Assembly: GCF_003640665.1 (NCBI RefSeq)
Contig: NZ_QQXL01000002.1
Coordinates: 332,522-396,521, forward strand
DNA from: Galactobacter caseinivorans
GTDB lineage: Bacteria > Actinomycetota > Actinomycetes > Actinomycetales > Micrococcaceae
Direction of reading: 5' to 3'
Length of the DNA: 64,000 nucleotides
Under the pieces are notes generated by a model. It was not told where the DNA came from. It made no database searches and worked only from the letters and a program-made list of their open reading frames with translations. Positions 6,116 through 17,178 of this stretch are shown piece by piece. The position numbers and the translations under genes are program-made. Within the stretch, counting starts at the first letter, position 1. Each line of letters starts with the position of its first letter.

Positions 6116-8161
6116 TTAGAGCCCCTGCGGATCATCCACCCGCACACGCACCATGGGATCCCGGCGCAGGGAACCCAGGGCCTTGCGCCGGCGCAGCAGC
6201 TCGGTGGTCTTGGCCCCGTGGGCGTGGTCAAAGAAGAGGATCCACCGGTGTTCTCCCTCATCCTCCCCCGGGGTCGGACCCACCCGGCGTACTGGGGCGG
6301 CATCCACCATGTCCTCGGCAAAGGCGTCCGCCGCCGCGGCGGCGCCTTCCAAAGTTGCGTAGCGAATCGCGGGCGGGAGGCGCACCTGAGAGCGCTCCGC
6401 CAGTTCCCGCTCGGCGGCGCCGGCTGGATCCCATCGCACCAACGCCTGCCCCTGCGGGGACGGATGCCCGGTGAGGATCACCACCCCGCCCTCGGAACGG
6501 CCGCGCGCAAGCGAGGCCGCGCTGAACCAGCGGTGCAGGGTGTCCTCCCCCACTCGCAGGCCCTCGGGTGCCAGCTGCGCGTCGGCGTCGAGCAACAGGA
6601 CCGCCGCATAGCCGCCCTCCGCCAGCGGCTCCACCCCGGGGGTGGAGATCACCAACGCAGGCGCCCCCGGAACCGACAGCACGCTGTCAGCGCCGGTGCT
6701 ACGCACCACGGGCACGCCGGGGAACGCCCGGCCCAGCTCCTCCGCCGTGCGATCCGCGCCCACCACGCTGGCGCGCAGACGGTGCCCTGAACAGATGGGG
6801 CAGGTGAAGCCGCGCGCGTAGGTGCCGCACCAGCGGCACACCGGATCCCCGTTGGCACTCGTCAGAGCCAGTGGCCCGGTGCAGGCCGTGCACCGAGCGG
6901 GCTCGCGGCAGTCCTGGCACCGCAGGCTGGGCAGAAAACCCTTCCGAGCCACCTGCACCAACACGGGGCCACTGAGCAACGCCTTCTTCGCGACCTCCCA
7001 TGCGATGCGCGGAAGCCGCGCGGCGTGCAGGACCGGGTCCCGTTGCGCCTCAAAGTCGTCCGAGGAGGCCCGCACCAACGGCGCGGCGTCCCGCAACACC
7101 GCGCGAGGGGCACTGAGCTGCCTGGCCCACCCGGTCAGGACCAAGCGCTGGGCCTCCGCGCTACGGGCAGCTGAGGAAAAGAGCGCTCCGCTCCCCTCCA
7201 GCGTGGCCCGCAACAGAAACACCTCGCGCGCATGATGATAGGGCGCACGGGGCTCCACATGGCTTGAATCGTGGTCATCCCACATGGCCAGCAGACCCAG
7301 GTCCCGCACGGGAGCAAAGGCCGCGTTGCGGGTGCCGATCACGATCTTGACCTCACCACGCAGCACGCGCAGGAAGGAGCGGTAGCGCGCCGTCGGGCCG
7401 TCATCCGCCGTCAACCGCGCAAATCCGGACTCCCCCACCAGAGGTTCCAGGGCCGCGGACAGCCGGCCGACGTCGCGGGCGTCCGGCACCACCACGATGG
7501 CGCCGCGCCCGCCGGCCGCCGTGGTGGCTGCCGCGATGGCGAGGCGCTGCGCCCAGCCGTCGCCGCCGTTGGGGGTCACGGAGAGCACCGCGCGTGGTGC
7601 GGCGCCCTCAAAGAGTTCCTCCAGGAATTCGGGGCCGCGCTCTTCCACGGTCCACAGCCCGGGCTCCGGGCGTTCGGGACCCGTGAGCGGCACCCCGGGG
7701 CCCTCTCGCTCCACCTTGGCCACGCGCGGCACCACCACGGCCCTGAGCACGTCCGCGACGGTCCCTGCGTAGCGCTCGGCCACGGCATGGGCCAGTGCCA
7801 GCGCCGTTGGGGCGAGCACCCGCTCGGCGGAGACCACCGAGGTCAGCGGGATGGGCTTGACCCCGGCCTCCGGGTGCTGGACCCGCTCCACCAGGTAGCC
7901 GTTGAGCCGGCGCCCGCCGAAGCGCACGCGCACGCGAACACCAGGCTGGGCGTCGCGGTCCAGCTCCGCCGTCACCAGGTAGTCAAAGGTCCGGTCCAGG
8001 TGCGGCACCGGTGTCTCCAGGACCACCCTGGCGATCGGCAGGGAGGCGGCGGGAACGGGCGCGCCGAGCGCGGGGCTCTGTGTACCGTCGGCCTGCGATG
8101 GCGGCTGCGGCTCCAACTCAAAGAGCCCGGCCGGCGCCTGCGGGGACTCCTCGGCACTCAT
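6116..8161 (-). CDS. priA: Primosomal protein N' (PriA), actinobacterial form without a helicase P-loop
   Basis: A 681-residue replication-restart protein that recognises stalled forks. The N-terminal DNA-binding domain is followed by a helicase-like region with no GxxGxGKT motif; the equivalent place reads SVTPNGGDGWAQR. A zinc-binding block of eight cysteines lies at about residues 415-457 (CQDC, CTAC, CRWC, CPIC). Loss of Walker A is known for actinobacterial PriA, so this is probably normal and the protein acts without ATP-driven unwinding. It lies downstream of metK (gap 81 nt), as in many actinobacteria. The usual next gene, fmt, is replaced here by mobile-element debris. Confidence 0.9.
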   Translation of the reverse strand: MSAEESPQAPAGLFELEPQPPSQADGTQSPALGAPVPAASLPIARVVLETPVPHLDRTFDYLVTAELDRDAQPGVRVRVRFGGRRLNGYLVERVQHPEAGVKPIPLTSVVSAERVLAPTALALAHAVAERYAGTVADVLRAVVVPRVAKVEREGPGVPLTGPERPEPGLWTVEERGPEFLEELFEGAAPRAVLSVTPNGGDGWAQRLAIAAATTAAGGRGAIVVVPDARDVGRLSAALEPLVGESGFARLTADDGPTARYRSFLRVLRGEVKIVIGTRNAAFAPVRDLGLLAMWDDHDSSHVEPRAPYHHAREVFLLRATLEGSGALFSSAARSAEAQRLVLTGWARQLSAPRAVLRDAAPLVRASSDDFEAQRDPVLHAARLPRIAWEVAKKALLSGPVLVQVARKGFLPSLRCQDCREPARCTACTGPLALTSANGDPVCRWCGTYARGFTCPICSGHRLRASVVGADRTAEELGRAFPGVPVVRSTGADSVLSVPGAPALVISTPGVEPLAEGGYAAVLLLDADAQLAPEGLRVGEDTLHRWFSAASLARGRSEGGVVILTGHPSPQGQALVRWDPAGAAERELAERSQVRLPPAIRYATLEGAAAAADAFAEDMVDAAPVRRVGPTPGEDEGEHRWILFFDHAHGAKTTELLRRRKALGSLRRDPMVRVRVDDPQGL

Positions 8162-8242
8162 GACTGCGGCCTCAAGGCCAGGAACCCGATGGCCGGATTC
8201 TCACGCATGGGGCCCCCTGCCCGGCGCCTCATGGCGAGGGCC

Positions 8243-9445
8243 TCAGGCGCTGAACCAGGAACGCAGTGCGTCCACGCGGTCCAGGCGCTCCCAGGTGAAG
8301 TCGGGATCGGTGCGGCCAAAGTGACCGTGGGCCGCGGTCTTGCGGTAGATGGGACGCTTCAGGTCCAGATCCTCCACGATGCCCAGCGGGCGCAGGTCAA
8401 AGATCTCTTCGATGGCCTGCGAGATGCGCAACGGGTCCACCGTCTCCGTGCCAAAGGTCTCCACGTAGAGGCCCACGGGGCGGGCCTTGCCGATGGCGTA
8501 CGCCACCTGCACCTCCACGCGTTTGGCCAGGCCTGCAGCCACCACGTTTTTGGCAACCCACCGCATGGCGTACGCCGCGGAGCGGTCCACCTTGCTTGGA
8601 TCCTTGCCGGAGAAGGCGCCGCCGCCGTGACGGGCAAAGCCGCCGTAGGTGTCCACGATGATCTTGCGACCGGTCAGGCCCGCGTCCCCCACCGGGCCAC
8701 CAATCACGAACGGGCCGGAGGGGTTCAGGATGATCTCCGTCTGGGAGACGTCCAGGTCCGTGGTCTTCATGACCGGGCGCACCACGGCGTCCAGCAGATC
8801 CCGGCGCACATCCTCGATGCTGTAATCCATGGCGTGCTGGCTGGAGACCACCACGGTCTCCAGGGACACCGGGGTGTCCCCGTCATAGCCGATGGTGACC
8901 TGGGTCTTGCCGTCCGGGCGCAGGCCCGTCAGGATGCCGTCCCGGCGCACACGCGTGAGCTGCTGGGAGAGGCGGTGGGCCAGGTGGATGGGCGTGGGCA
9001 TGAACACGTCATTCTCATCAGAGGCATAACCGAACATGATGCCCTGATCCCCGGCGCCCTGCATATCGCGGCGATCCACGGCCACGCCCTCGCGAACCTC
9101 GAGTGAGTTAAAGACGCCGTCCGAAATCTCTTGGGACTGCTGCCCAATGGAGATGTTGACGCCGCAGCGCGCGCCGTCAAAGCCGTTGGCGCTGGAGTCA
9201 TACCCCAGATCCAAGATGGTGTTGCGCACCAGCTGCGGGATCTCCACGTAGCCGTTGGTGGTCACCTCACCGGCGACCTGCACCAGCCCGGTGGTGGTCA
9301 GCGTCTCTACCGCAACCCGCGACTCCGGGTCCTGCTCAAGCAGGGCGTCAAGGATGGCATCCGAGATCTGGTCACAGATCTTGTCCGGATGCCCCTCGGT
9401 CACGGATTCGGAGGAAAAGAGGCGCAAAGAGGGGTTCTGGGTCAC
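8243..9445 (-). CDS. metK: S-adenosylmethionine synthetase
   Basis: A 400-residue cytosolic enzyme that makes SAM from methionine and ATP. It carries the N-terminal ATP motif [12 protein letters not shown] near residues 15-26, the segment [10 protein letters not shown], and the glycine-rich loop [20 protein letters not shown] that holds catalytic lysines. Length is typical. The GTG start overlaps the coaBC stop by 4 nt (GTGA), indicating translational coupling. No SAM riboswitch is visible upstream, as the start lies inside coaBC. Confidence 0.97.
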   Translation of the reverse strand: MTQNPSLRLFSSESVTEGHPDKICDQISDAILDALLEQDPESRVAVETLTTTGLVQVAGEVTTNGYVEIPQLVRNTILDLGYDSSANGFDGARCGVNISIGQQSQEISDGVFNSLEVREGVAVDRRDMQGAGDQGIMFGYASDENDVFMPTPIHLAHRLSQQLTRVRRDGILTGLRPDGKTQVTIGYDGDTPVSLETVVVSSQHAMDYSIEDVRRDLLDAVVRPVMKTTDLDVSQTEIILNPSGPFVIGGPVGDAGLTGRKIIVDTYGGFARHGGGAFSGKDPSKVDRSAAYAMRWVAKNVVAAGLAKRVEVQVAYAIGKARPVGLYVETFGTETVDPLRISQAIEEIFDLRPLGIVEDLDLKRPIYRKTAAHGHFGRTDPDFTWERLDRVDALRSWFSA

Positions 9446-10755
9446 TCCACCACTGTACCGGGAGCGGCCGACACCATGCGGGTCACCATGACCCCGGTCA
9501 CGGCCCTGGCCACGTCCGCCTTGTCACCGGAGGACATGATGGGCTCCGCGCCGTCCGCAAAGAGGATCGTCACGTCGTTGTGGTCCGTGGCGAAACCCTT
9601 ATCCACGCCCACCTCGTTGACCACCAGGATCTCGCAGCCCTTGCGTTGCAGCTTGTGACGCGCGTACTCCAGGACCGAGTGATTCGCATCCCCGGTCTCC
9701 GCGGCAAAGCCGACAATGAGCGGCGGCAACGCGTCCGCCCCGCCGGTATCTTGGCTGGCGCGGGCGGCCACGACCCCGGCCAGCACGTCGGGATTGCGCA
9801 CCAGGGTGATGGTCGGCGCGCCGTCCTCTCCCACCTTCTTGATCTTGGCGTCCACGTACTCCGCCGGGCGGAAATCCGCCACGGCGGCCGCCATGACCAG
9901 CGCGTCCGCGCCGGGGGCCAGTTGCCCGACGGCGCTCTGCAGCTCCAGCGCGGAGCCCACGGCATGCACGGCGACGCCCTGCGGGGTGGGCACCTCAAGG
10001 TGCGCGGCGATCAGGTCAACCTGCGCTCCGGCGTCGCGCAGCGCGATCGCCAGGGCCACACCCTGCTTGCCGGAGGAGCGATTGCCGAGGAAGCGCACGG
10101 GGTCAAGCGGTTCTCGGGTGCCGCCTGCGCTCACGACGACGCGGCGCCCGGCCAGCGGCAGCTGCGCGGCGGCCTCGGTGCCGGCGTCCGCGGGAGGTTC
10201 GCCCGCAGCGTCGACCGGCAGGAACGGAACCAACGCCGCCATCAACTCGTCCGTCTCGGGAAGGCGTCCGGGGCCGGAATCCGGGCCGGTCAACCGGCCA
10301 ACGGCCGGATCAACCACGACCACGCCACGGGAGCGCAGGGTGGCGACGTTGGCGACGGTGGCCGGATGCAACCACATTTCGGTGTGCATGGCCGGGGCCA
10401 TGACCACCTGGGCCTGAGTAGCCAAGAGGGTGGCCGTCAGCAGATCATCCGCGCGGCCGGTGGCGGCACGCGCCAGCAGGTCCGCTGTGGCGGGCGCAAT
10501 GACGACCAGATCCGCGTTTTGACCCAGGCGCACGTGATTCACCGCATCCACGGCCTCAAAAACGCTGGTGCGCACGGGACGCCCGGAGAGGGCCTCCCAG
10601 GTGGCGGCACCCACAAACTCAAGGGAGTTGGGGGTGGGGACCACATCCACTTGGTGCCCGAGCGCACGCAAGGCCCGGACCAAGGAGGTGACCTTATAGG
10701 CGGCAATGCCACCGGCCACGCCCACCACGATCCGGGCCGTGCGTGAAGTGCTCAC
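9442..10755 (-). CDS. coaBC: Bifunctional phosphopantothenoylcysteine decarboxylase / phosphopantothenate-cysteine ligase
   Basis: A 437-residue coenzyme A enzyme. The N-terminal flavin-dependent CoaC half shows [10 protein letters not shown], the active-site-like [18 protein letters not shown] and PAMHTEMW. The C-terminal CoaB half shows [20 protein letters not shown] and DAKIKK with the conserved lysines. GTG 10755 starts the protein just before [10 protein letters not shown]. The computed frame extends upstream into the rpoZ stop region without support. It is 13 nt after rpoZ and overlaps metK by 4 nt. Confidence 0.95.
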   Translation of the reverse strand: MSTSRTARIVVGVAGGIAAYKVTSLVRALRALGHQVDVVPTPNSLEFVGAATWEALSGRPVRTSVFEAVDAVNHVRLGQNADLVVIAPATADLLARAATGRADDLLTATLLATQAQVVMAPAMHTEMWLHPATVANVATLRSRGVVVVDPAVGRLTGPDSGPGRLPETDELMAALVPFLPVDAAGEPPADAGTEAAAQLPLAGRRVVVSAGGTREPLDPVRFLGNRSSGKQGVALAIALRDAGAQVDLIAAHLEVPTPQGVAVHAVGSALELQSAVGQLAPGADALVMAAAVADFRPAEYVDAKIKKVGEDGAPTITLVRNPDVLAGVVAARASQDTGGADALPPLIVGFAAETGDANHSVLEYARHKLQRKGCEILVVNEVGVDKGFATDHNDVTILFADGAEPIMSSGDKADVARAVTGVMVTRMVSAAPGTVVE

Positions 10756-10768
10756 GTGAGGTGAGACC

Positions 10769-11068
10769 TTACTCGGAGAGCTCGACGCCGGCCTCGGCGT
10801 CTTCGGCAACGGCCTTCTCGGAGAGCGGGGTCACGGAGAGCATGCCCTCATCAAACTCGCGCATGGCGATGGAGAGCGGCTTCTCATTCATGCGGGTGTC
10901 CACCAGCGGGCCGACGTACTCAAACAGGCCCTCGTGGAGCTGCGCGTAGTAGGCGTTGATCTGGCGGGCCCGCTTGGCGGCATCGATGACCAGCGCGTAC
11001 TTGGAATCCGTGCGCTTGAGCAGGTCGTCGATCGGGGGGTTGATGATGCCTTCGAGGTTCTGAGCCAC
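10769..11068 (-). CDS. rpoZ: RNA polymerase omega subunit
   Basis: A 99-residue subunit that helps assemble beta prime into RNA polymerase. The omega signature is present: [19 protein letters not shown], then [15 protein letters not shown] and [13 protein letters not shown]. The C-terminus is short and acidic. The gene sits between gmk and coaBC, its standard actinobacterial position. Confidence 0.95.
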   Translation of the reverse strand: MAQNLEGIINPPIDDLLKRTDSKYALVIDAAKRARQINAYYAQLHEGLFEYVGPLVDTRMNEKPLSIAMREFDEGMLSVTPLSEKAVAEDAEAGVELSE

Positions 11069-11121
11069 GATCAGTCCTTACGTGTGGAGAAAAAATCTTG
11101 CAGACGGTGTGAAAAGGTCAA

Positions 11122-11709
11122 TCAGCCGCGCGGTCCGGGTTGCACACCCATGACCCGCACGAGTTCTTCCGCCGCGCGCTGCACGTCGTCGTTCACGATG
11201 ACAACATCGAATTCCGACTCGGCAGCGAGCTCTAGCTTAGCGGTTTCCAAGCGGCGCTGCTGTTCCTCGGCGCTCTCGGTGCCGCGGCCCACCAGGCGGT
11301 GCACCAATTCCTCCCAGCTGGGAGGCGCCAGGAACACAAAGCGCGCGTCCGGCATGGTCTCTTTGATCTGCCGGGCACCCTGGAGGTCAATCTCCAACAG
11401 CACAAACTTGCCCTCCGCCGCCGCGTCCACCACAGTCTGGCGCGGGGTGCCGTAGGAGTTGCGCCCGTGCACCACGGCCCACTCCAACAGCTCACCCTGC
11501 TCCGCCATCTGCGCAAAGCGCTCGCGGCCCACAAACTGATAGTGCACCCCGTCCTGCTCCCCCGGTCGCGGATCACGCGTGGTGGCGGAGACGGAGAGCC
11601 ACACCTGCGGGTAGTTCTCGCGGATGTAGGCGGACACGGTGCCCTTGCCCACGGCCGTGGGGCCGGCAAGGACGGTGACGCGGTGCGGCGTGGTGGGCTG
11701 GTCAGACAT
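11122..11709 (-). CDS. gmk: Guanylate kinase
   Basis: A 195-residue enzyme that phosphorylates GMP to GDP. The P-loop GPTAVGKGT is at residues 16-24, followed by the GMP-binding [17 protein letters not shown] and [13 protein letters not shown]. The downstream neighbour is rpoZ (53 nt). Upstream there are 151 bp to pyrF without the mihF gene that usually lies here in actinobacteria. Confidence 0.96.
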   Translation of the reverse strand: MSDQPTTPHRVTVLAGPTAVGKGTVSAYIRENYPQVWLSVSATTRDPRPGEQDGVHYQFVGRERFAQMAEQGELLEWAVVHGRNSYGTPRQTVVDAAAEGKFVLLEIDLQGARQIKETMPDARFVFLAPPSWEELVHRLVGRGTESAEEQQRRLETAKLELAAESEFDVVIVNDDVQRAAEELVRVMGVQPGPRG

Positions 11710-11860
11710 ACGGTGTGGGGCTCCTGGGCGGGAGGAGGCAACGGCGAAGGGGCCGATGCGACGGATTGATCCATCTTACCGGCCCCCGCCGTCCCGCGGT
11801 GCGCACGCGCGCCGCTGGTGGTGCGGCTCACGCCGCGGTTCGGTGCCAGAGCGGGCCGTT
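11710..11860. other. pyrF-gmk intergenic region
   Basis: A 151-bp gap. On the minus strand it contains TAAGAT (near 11775), which could be a -10 element for gmk. No ORF resembling the integration host factor mihF fits here. Confidence 0.4.
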
Positions 11861-12694
11861 TTAGGCGGCCAGGTCCCGCGCGGCCTCCACCACACACTGC
11901 ACGACGCCGCTTGGCCCGTTGTGCGCCAAGGAGCGGCTCGCCGGGACCAAGACCTGGTCCCACACCCCAGCGAAGTCCCGCCGCAGATCCGCGGCAGTGG
12001 CACCTTGCGCTCCATAGCCCGGGGTCAGCAGCGGCGGCCTTCCGGCACCCAAATCGATGCCAAGGTCCTTGGCCGCGGAGCCGGTGGTGGCACCCACCAC
12101 CAGCCCCACCGAGCCCAGAGGAACATCCCCGTGCTCGCGGTTCCAGGCGGCCACATCAGCGACCACCCGCCCCGCAGCCGAGTCAGGGCCACCGGCGTGT
12201 TGCACGCGCTGGCCCTCCGGATTGGAGGTCAGCCCAAGCACCCACACGCCCCGGCCCGTCTGCTCCGCCAGCTCAAGGGCCGGCATCAGGGCACCCACGC
12301 CAAGGTACGGCGAGAGCGTGACCGAGTCCGCCCGCAACGGGGAATCCTCCCCCAACCAGGCCTGCGCGTAGCCGGCCATCGTGGAGCCAATGTCCCCGCG
12401 CTTGGCGTCCGCCACGCTCAGCACGCCCGCCTCGCGGGCCTGCTCAAGCAGCTCCTCCAGCACGGCAAGACCGCGCGAGCCGTGGCGCTCGTAGAGCGCC
12501 ACCTGTGGCTTGATGGCGGCCGCGCGCCCCTCTGCCGCACCGAGCAACACGGAAGAGAAGCGCCGCAGCCCCTCCGCGTCGTCGGGCAGTCCCCAGGCCT
12601 GCAACAGGCCCGGGTGCGGGTCAATCCCGACGCACAGGTGACCGTGCGTGGAGATGGCCTGCGCCAGGCGGGCACCGAAGGGAACGGGAGTCAC
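11861..12694 (-). CDS. pyrF: Orotidine 5'-phosphate decarboxylase (actinobacterial long type)
   Basis: A 277-residue enzyme for the last step of UMP synthesis. The N-terminal HGHLCVGIDPHPGLL and the catalytic DAKRGDIGSTMAGYAQ are those of the long (type 2) family. The GTG at 12694 is used: it lies 2 nt after the carB stop, and the longer upstream frame is the carB end out of frame. The gene closes the pyrimidine operon. Confidence 0.94.
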   Translation of the reverse strand: MTPVPFGARLAQAISTHGHLCVGIDPHPGLLQAWGLPDDAEGLRRFSSVLLGAAEGRAAAIKPQVALYERHGSRGLAVLEELLEQAREAGVLSVADAKRGDIGSTMAGYAQAWLGEDSPLRADSVTLSPYLGVGALMPALELAEQTGRGVWVLGLTSNPEGQRVQHAGGPDSAAGRVVADVAAWNREHGDVPLGSVGLVVGATTGSAAKDLGIDLGAGRPPLLTPGYGAQGATAADLRRDFAGVWDQVLVPASRSLAHNGPSGVVQCVVEAARDLAA

Positions 12695-12696
12695 GC

Positions 12697-15600
12697 TCAG
12701 GCCTCTGCCTTGGCGCGCGCGATGCGCAGGCGCTCCGCGTGCTCCTGCAGGCTCGCCACATCCCACGGGTAGGCGCGCAGTGCCTCGATGGCCTGCACCG
12801 CCGCCGTGAACTCCGCCACCGTCGTGATGACCGGCGTGCCGACGCTGGTCGCGGAGGCGCGCAGTTCGTAGCCATCCGAGCGGGCGTCGCCGCCGGAGGG
12901 CGTGTTCATGATCATCGCGATCTCCCCGGATTCCACCATGTCAACGATGTTGGGGGTGTCCGTGCCGTCCTCGTGCACCTTGCGCACCAGGGTGGCAGGG
13001 ATGTCATTGCGGCGCAGCACGTCCGCGGTGCCGCCCGTGGACACGATCTCAAAGCCCATGTCCTTGAGCACCTTCACCGGCATAATCATGGCGCGCTTAT
13101 CGCGATTGGCCACGGAAACAAAGACCTTGCCGCTGGTGGGCAGCGGATTATTCGCCGCGGCCTGGCTCTTGGCGAAGGCCGTGTCAAAGTGCTTGTCAAT
13201 TCCCATGACCTCGCCCGTGGAGCGCATCTCCGGGCCAAGCAGGGAGTCAACAACGCGACCCTCCGGGGTACGGAAGCGGGCAAAGGGCATGACCGCTTCC
13301 TTGACCGAGACCGGCGCGTCATCCGGCAGCGACGCGCCGTCGCCGGACAGGGGCAGGATGGTGCCGCGCAGCGAGGCAATCGTGGAGCCGACGCCGATGA
13401 GGGCGGCGGCCTTGGCCATCTGCACCCCGGTGGCCTTGGACACAAACGGGACGGTGCGCGAGGCGCGGGGGTTGGCCTCGATCACGTAGAGCACGTCAGA
13501 GGCCAGCGCGAACTGGATGTTGATCAGGCCGCGCACGCCCACCCCCTCGGCGATGGCTCGGGTGGCCTCCGCCACCCGAGCCAACGTGTCCCGGGCCAGC
13601 GTGATGGCGGGCAGCGTGCACGCCGAGTCGCCGGAGTGAATGCCGGCCTCCTCGATGTGCTCCATGATGCCGCCCACGTAGATGTCCGTGCCGTCAAAGA
13701 GCGCGTCCACGTCAATCTCCACCGCATCCTCAAGGAAGCGGTCCACGAGCATGGGATGCTCCGTGGTGATCTCCGTGGCAGTGGAGACGTAGCGGGCCAG
13801 GTTGGCCTCGTCGTAGACAATCTCCATGCCGCGCCCGCCCAGAACATAGGAGGGGCGAACCAGGACCGGGTAACCGATCTCGTCGGCAATCTTCTTGGCG
13901 TCCTCGAAGGACACGGCGGTGCCGTTCTTCGGGGAGATCAGCCCGGCCCGGTCAAGGACGCGGGAGAACTCCCCGCGATCCTCCGCCAGGTCAATCGCGG
14001 CGGGTGAGGTGCCAAGGATCGGCACGCCGGCGTCCTGGAGCTGCTGGGCCAGCTTGAGCGGGGTCTGGCCGCCCAGCTGCACAAACACACCCAGCACTCC
14101 GCCTGAAATCTCCTCCGCGTGAATGACCTCAAGCACGTCCTCCAAGGTCAGCGGCTCAAAGTACAGGCGCGTGGAGACGTCGTAGTCCGTGGAGACGGTC
14201 TCGGGATTGCAGTTGACCATCACGGTCTCGTACCCGGCCTCGCGCAGCGCCATGGTGGCGTGCACGCAGCTGTAGTCAAACTCGATGCCCTGGCCAATGC
14301 GGTTGGGCCCGGAGCCAAGGATCAGGATCGAGGGCTTCTCGTGCGGGGCAATCTCCGTCTCGAGGTCATAGGTGCTGTAGTGATAGGGCGTGAACGCCTC
14401 AAACTCAGCGGCGCAGGTATCCACGGTCTTATAGACCGGGCGGATCCCCATCGCGTGGCGAATGCCGCGCACCACGTCCTCTCGCTGATGAGAGAGCGTG
14501 GCGATCTGGGCGTCGGAGAAGCCGTGGCGCTTGGCCTCGCGCAGCGTCTCTGGGCGCAGGTCCCGATCAGCTGCGATGGCGGCGGCCGTCTCGTTGATGA
14601 GCACCAACTGATCCAGGTACCAGGGGTCAATGCCGCTGGCCTCGTAGAGCTGCTCAATCGTGGCACCGCCAAGCAGGGCGCGCTGGGCGTTGGCCAGGCG
14701 GGCGGTGGAGCCAAGGATCGTGGACTCCACGAGCGCGTCCACCTCCTCCGGCGCCGGCTTCACAAAGGAGAGCTCCGAGTCCTTCTGTTCCAGGGAGCGC
14801 AGGGCCTTTTGCAGCGCCTCGGTGAAGTTGCGGCCAATCGCCATGGCCTCTCCCACCGACTTCATGGTGGTGGTCAGCGTGGCGTCCGCTGCCGGGAACT
14901 TCTCAAAGGCAAAGCGAGGCACCTTCACGACCACGTAGTCAAGGGAGGGCTCAAAGGAGGCCGGCGTCTTCTGCGTGATGTCGTTCGGGATCTCGTCCAG
15001 GGTGTAGCCAAGGGAGAGCTTGGTCGCGATCTTGGCGATCGGGAAGCCGGTGGCCTTGGAGGCCAGGGCGGAGGAGCGGGAGACGCGGGGGTTCATCTCG
15101 ATGACCACCACGCGGCCGGTGGCCGGCTCAATAGCGAATTGGATGTTGCAGCCGCCCGTATCAACGCCCACGTTGCGGATCACCGCGATGGAGATGTCAC
15201 GCAGCTTCTGGTACTCGCGATCCGTCAGGGTCATGGCCGGGGCCACCGTCACGGAGTCGCCCGTGTGCACGCCCACCGGGTCAAAGTTCTCGATGGAGCA
15301 GACCACCACAACGTTGTCGTTGCGATCCCTCATCATCTCCAGCTCGTACTCCTTCCAACCAAGGATGGACTCCTCCAGGAGCACCTCCGTGGTGGGCGAA
15401 TACTGCAGGCCAGCGCCGGCGATGCGGCGCAGATCCTTCTCGTTATAGGCCATGCCGGAGCCCAGGCCACCCATGGTGAAGGACGGACGCACCACACACG
15501 GGTAGTTGAGCACCTCCGCGGCGGCCAGCGCCTCATCCATGGTGTGCACAATGATGGACTTGGCTGACTCGGCGCCGGAACGCTCCACCACGCCCTTGAA

Positions 15601-15993
15601 CTTCTCGCGGTCCTCGCCCAGCTCGATGGCCTCGATGTTGGCGCCGATCAGCTCCACGTTGTAACGCTCAAGCGCGCCGGACTTATCCAGGGCAATCGCG
15701 GTATTGAGGGCGGTCTGGCCGCCCAGCGTGGGAAGGATCGCGTCCGGGCGCTCCTTGGCGATGATCTTCTCCACCACCTCAGGGGTGATGGGCTCCACAT
15801 AGGTGGCGTCCGCGAACTCGGGATCCGTCATGATCGTGGCCGGGTTGGAGTTCACGAGGATGACGCGCAGCCCCTCTTCCCGCAGCACTCGCAGGGCCTG
15901 GGTGCCGGAGTAGTCGAACTCGGCAGCCTGCCCAATGACGATGGGGCCCGATCCAATGACGAGGACGGACTTCAGGTCTTCACGCTTGGGCAC
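12697..15993 (-). CDS. carB: Carbamoyl-phosphate synthase large subunit
   Basis: A 1098-residue subunit with two ATP-grasp halves and a C-terminal MGS-like regulatory domain. The first half begins [20 protein letters not shown] and the second repeats [20 protein letters not shown] near residue 560. Both halves carry ATP-grasp text such as [18 protein letters not shown]. It uses ammonia from CarA to make carbamoyl phosphate for pyrimidines and arginine. It starts 3 nt after the carA stop. Confidence 0.97.
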   Translation of the reverse strand: MPKREDLKSVLVIGSGPIVIGQAAEFDYSGTQALRVLREEGLRVILVNSNPATIMTDPEFADATYVEPITPEVVEKIIAKERPDAILPTLGGQTALNTAIALDKSGALERYNVELIGANIEAIELGEDREKFKGVVERSGAESAKSIIVHTMDEALAAAEVLNYPCVVRPSFTMGGLGSGMAYNEKDLRRIAGAGLQYSPTTEVLLEESILGWKEYELEMMRDRNDNVVVVCSIENFDPVGVHTGDSVTVAPAMTLTDREYQKLRDISIAVIRNVGVDTGGCNIQFAIEPATGRVVVIEMNPRVSRSSALASKATGFPIAKIATKLSLGYTLDEIPNDITQKTPASFEPSLDYVVVKVPRFAFEKFPAADATLTTTMKSVGEAMAIGRNFTEALQKALRSLEQKDSELSFVKPAPEEVDALVESTILGSTARLANAQRALLGGATIEQLYEASGIDPWYLDQLVLINETAAAIAADRDLRPETLREAKRHGFSDAQIATLSHQREDVVRGIRHAMGIRPVYKTVDTCAAEFEAFTPYHYSTYDLETEIAPHEKPSILILGSGPNRIGQGIEFDYSCVHATMALREAGYETVMVNCNPETVSTDYDVSTRLYFEPLTLEDVLEVIHAEEISGGVLGVFVQLGGQTPLKLAQQLQDAGVPILGTSPAAIDLAEDRGEFSRVLDRAGLISPKNGTAVSFEDAKKIADEIGYPVLVRPSYVLGGRGMEIVYDEANLARYVSTATEITTEHPMLVDRFLEDAVEIDVDALFDGTDIYVGGIMEHIEEAGIHSGDSACTLPAITLARDTLARVAEATRAIAEGVGVRGLINIQFALASDVLYVIEANPRASRTVPFVSKATGVQMAKAAALIGVGSTIASLRGTILPLSGDGASLPDDAPVSVKEAVMPFARFRTPEGRVVDSLLGPEMRSTGEVMGIDKHFDTAFAKSQAAANNPLPTSGKVFVSVANRDKRAMIMPVKVLKDMGFEIVSTGGTADVLRRNDIPATLVRKVHEDGTDTPNIVDMVESGEIAMIMNTPSGGDARSDGYELRASATSVGTPVITTVAEFTAAVQAIEALRAYPWDVASLQEHAERLRIARAKAEA

Positions 15994-15996
15994 GGT

Positions 15997-17178
15997 TCAG
16001 CCTTCCTGGGTGGTCGCGGAGGCGGCGGAGTGCGCTGCCATCACGTCAACAAAACGGTCAAAGAGATACGCGGCATCGTGCGGGCCGGCCGCGGCCTCGG
16101 GGTGGTACTGCACGGAGAAGGCCGGCAGGTCCAGGCAGCGCAAGCCCTCAACGACGTCGTCGTTCAGGCAAATGTGTGAGACCTCAACGCGGCCAAAGCG
16201 CGCCTCGGGTGCCGTCACCGGGCCATCCAGCGGCGCGTCCACGGCAAAACCGTGGTTCTGCGCCGTGATCTCCACCTTGCCTGTGGTGCGATCAAGGACC
16301 GGCTGATTGATGCCACGGTGGCCAAAGGGCAGCTTGTAGGTGCCAAAGCCCAGGGCCCGGCCCAGGATCTGGTTGCCAAAGCAGATGCCAAAGAAGGGCA
16401 GGCGGCGCTCCAGCACGTCCTGCGTCAGCTTGACCTGGACGTCCGCGGTCGCGGGATCACCGGGACCGTTGGAGAGGAACACGCCGTCCGGCTCCAGCTC
16501 AAGCAGCTGCTCCAGCGTGGAGTCCGCCGGCATCACGCGCACGCGGACGCCGCGCTCGGCCAGACGCTGCGGGGTCATGCCCTTGATGCCAAGGTCAAGC
16601 GCGGCCACGGTAAAGCGGGGCGCGGCGTCCCAGCCGTGCTGGGCGGGCTCCACCCAGTAGGCCTCCGTCGTGGAGACCTCTTCTGCCAGGCGGGAACCGG
16701 CCATGGGCTGCTGCTGGGCCACCTGCTTCACCAGCTCCGCGACGGGCTGCTCCGCGGCCTCGCCGGAGAAGATGCCGGAGCGCATGGCGCCCTTGTCCCG
16801 CACATGGCGGGTGATGGCGCGGGTGTCCACACCCTGGATGCCGACGATCCCGTCCTTGCGCAGCTCTTCATCCAGCGTGCCCTCGGAGCGCCAGTTGGAC
16901 GGGCGGCGTGCCGCGTCCCTGACCACATAGCCGGCCACCCAGATCCGCACGGACTCCTCATCCTCAGCGTTCACGCCGGTGTTACCGATGTGCGGCGCGG
17001 TCTGCACCACGATCTGGCGCGCAAAGGAGGGATCCGTGAGGGTCTCCTGGTACCCGGTCATGCCGGTGGTGAAGACCAGCTCACCGAAGGTGGTTCCGGT
17101 CTGGCCATAGGCGCGGCCGGAGAAGACCTTCCCGTCCTCGAGGACAAGCAACGCCTCGGGGGTGTTGGTGATGCTCAC
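15997..17178 (-). CDS. carA: Carbamoyl-phosphate synthase small (glutaminase) subunit
   Basis: A 393-residue subunit. The N-terminal CarA domain ([20 protein letters not shown]) is followed by a class I glutamine amidotransferase domain with the nucleophile Cys in [12 protein letters not shown] and the His/Glu pair in [15 protein letters not shown]. The Asn after the Cys motif is common in actinobacterial CarA. The GTG start overlaps the stop of the upstream PH-like gene (GTGA), so the two are coupled. Confidence 0.97.
   Translation of the reverse strand: MSITNTPEALLVLEDGKVFSGRAYGQTGTTFGELVFTTGMTGYQETLTDPSFARQIVVQTAPHIGNTGVNAEDEESVRIWVAGYVVRDAARRPSNWRSEGTLDEELRKDGIVGIQGVDTRAITRHVRDKGAMRSGIFSGEAAEQPVAELVKQVAQQQPMAGSRLAEEVSTTEAYWVEPAQHGWDAAPRFTVAALDLGIKGMTPQRLAERGVRVRVMPADSTLEQLLELEPDGVFLSNGPGDPATADVQVKLTQDVLERRLPFFGICFGNQILGRALGFGTYKLPFGHRGINQPVLDRTTGKVEITAQNHGFAVDAPLDGPVTAPEARFGRVEVSHICLNDDVVEGLRCLDLPAFSVQYHPEAAAGPHDAAYLFDRFVDVMAAHSAASATTQEG

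Noticed and set aside
6900..7600. Loss of the helicase P-loop in PriA
   Set aside because: A known property of actinobacterial PriA, not a local defect.
9446..9470. SAM riboswitch before metK
   Set aside because: metK starts inside the coaBC stop; there is no leader to hold one.
16370..16420. Unusual GICFGNQ in CarA
   Set aside because: The Asn in place of His is common in actinobacterial CarA; the Cys, His and Glu triad is complete.
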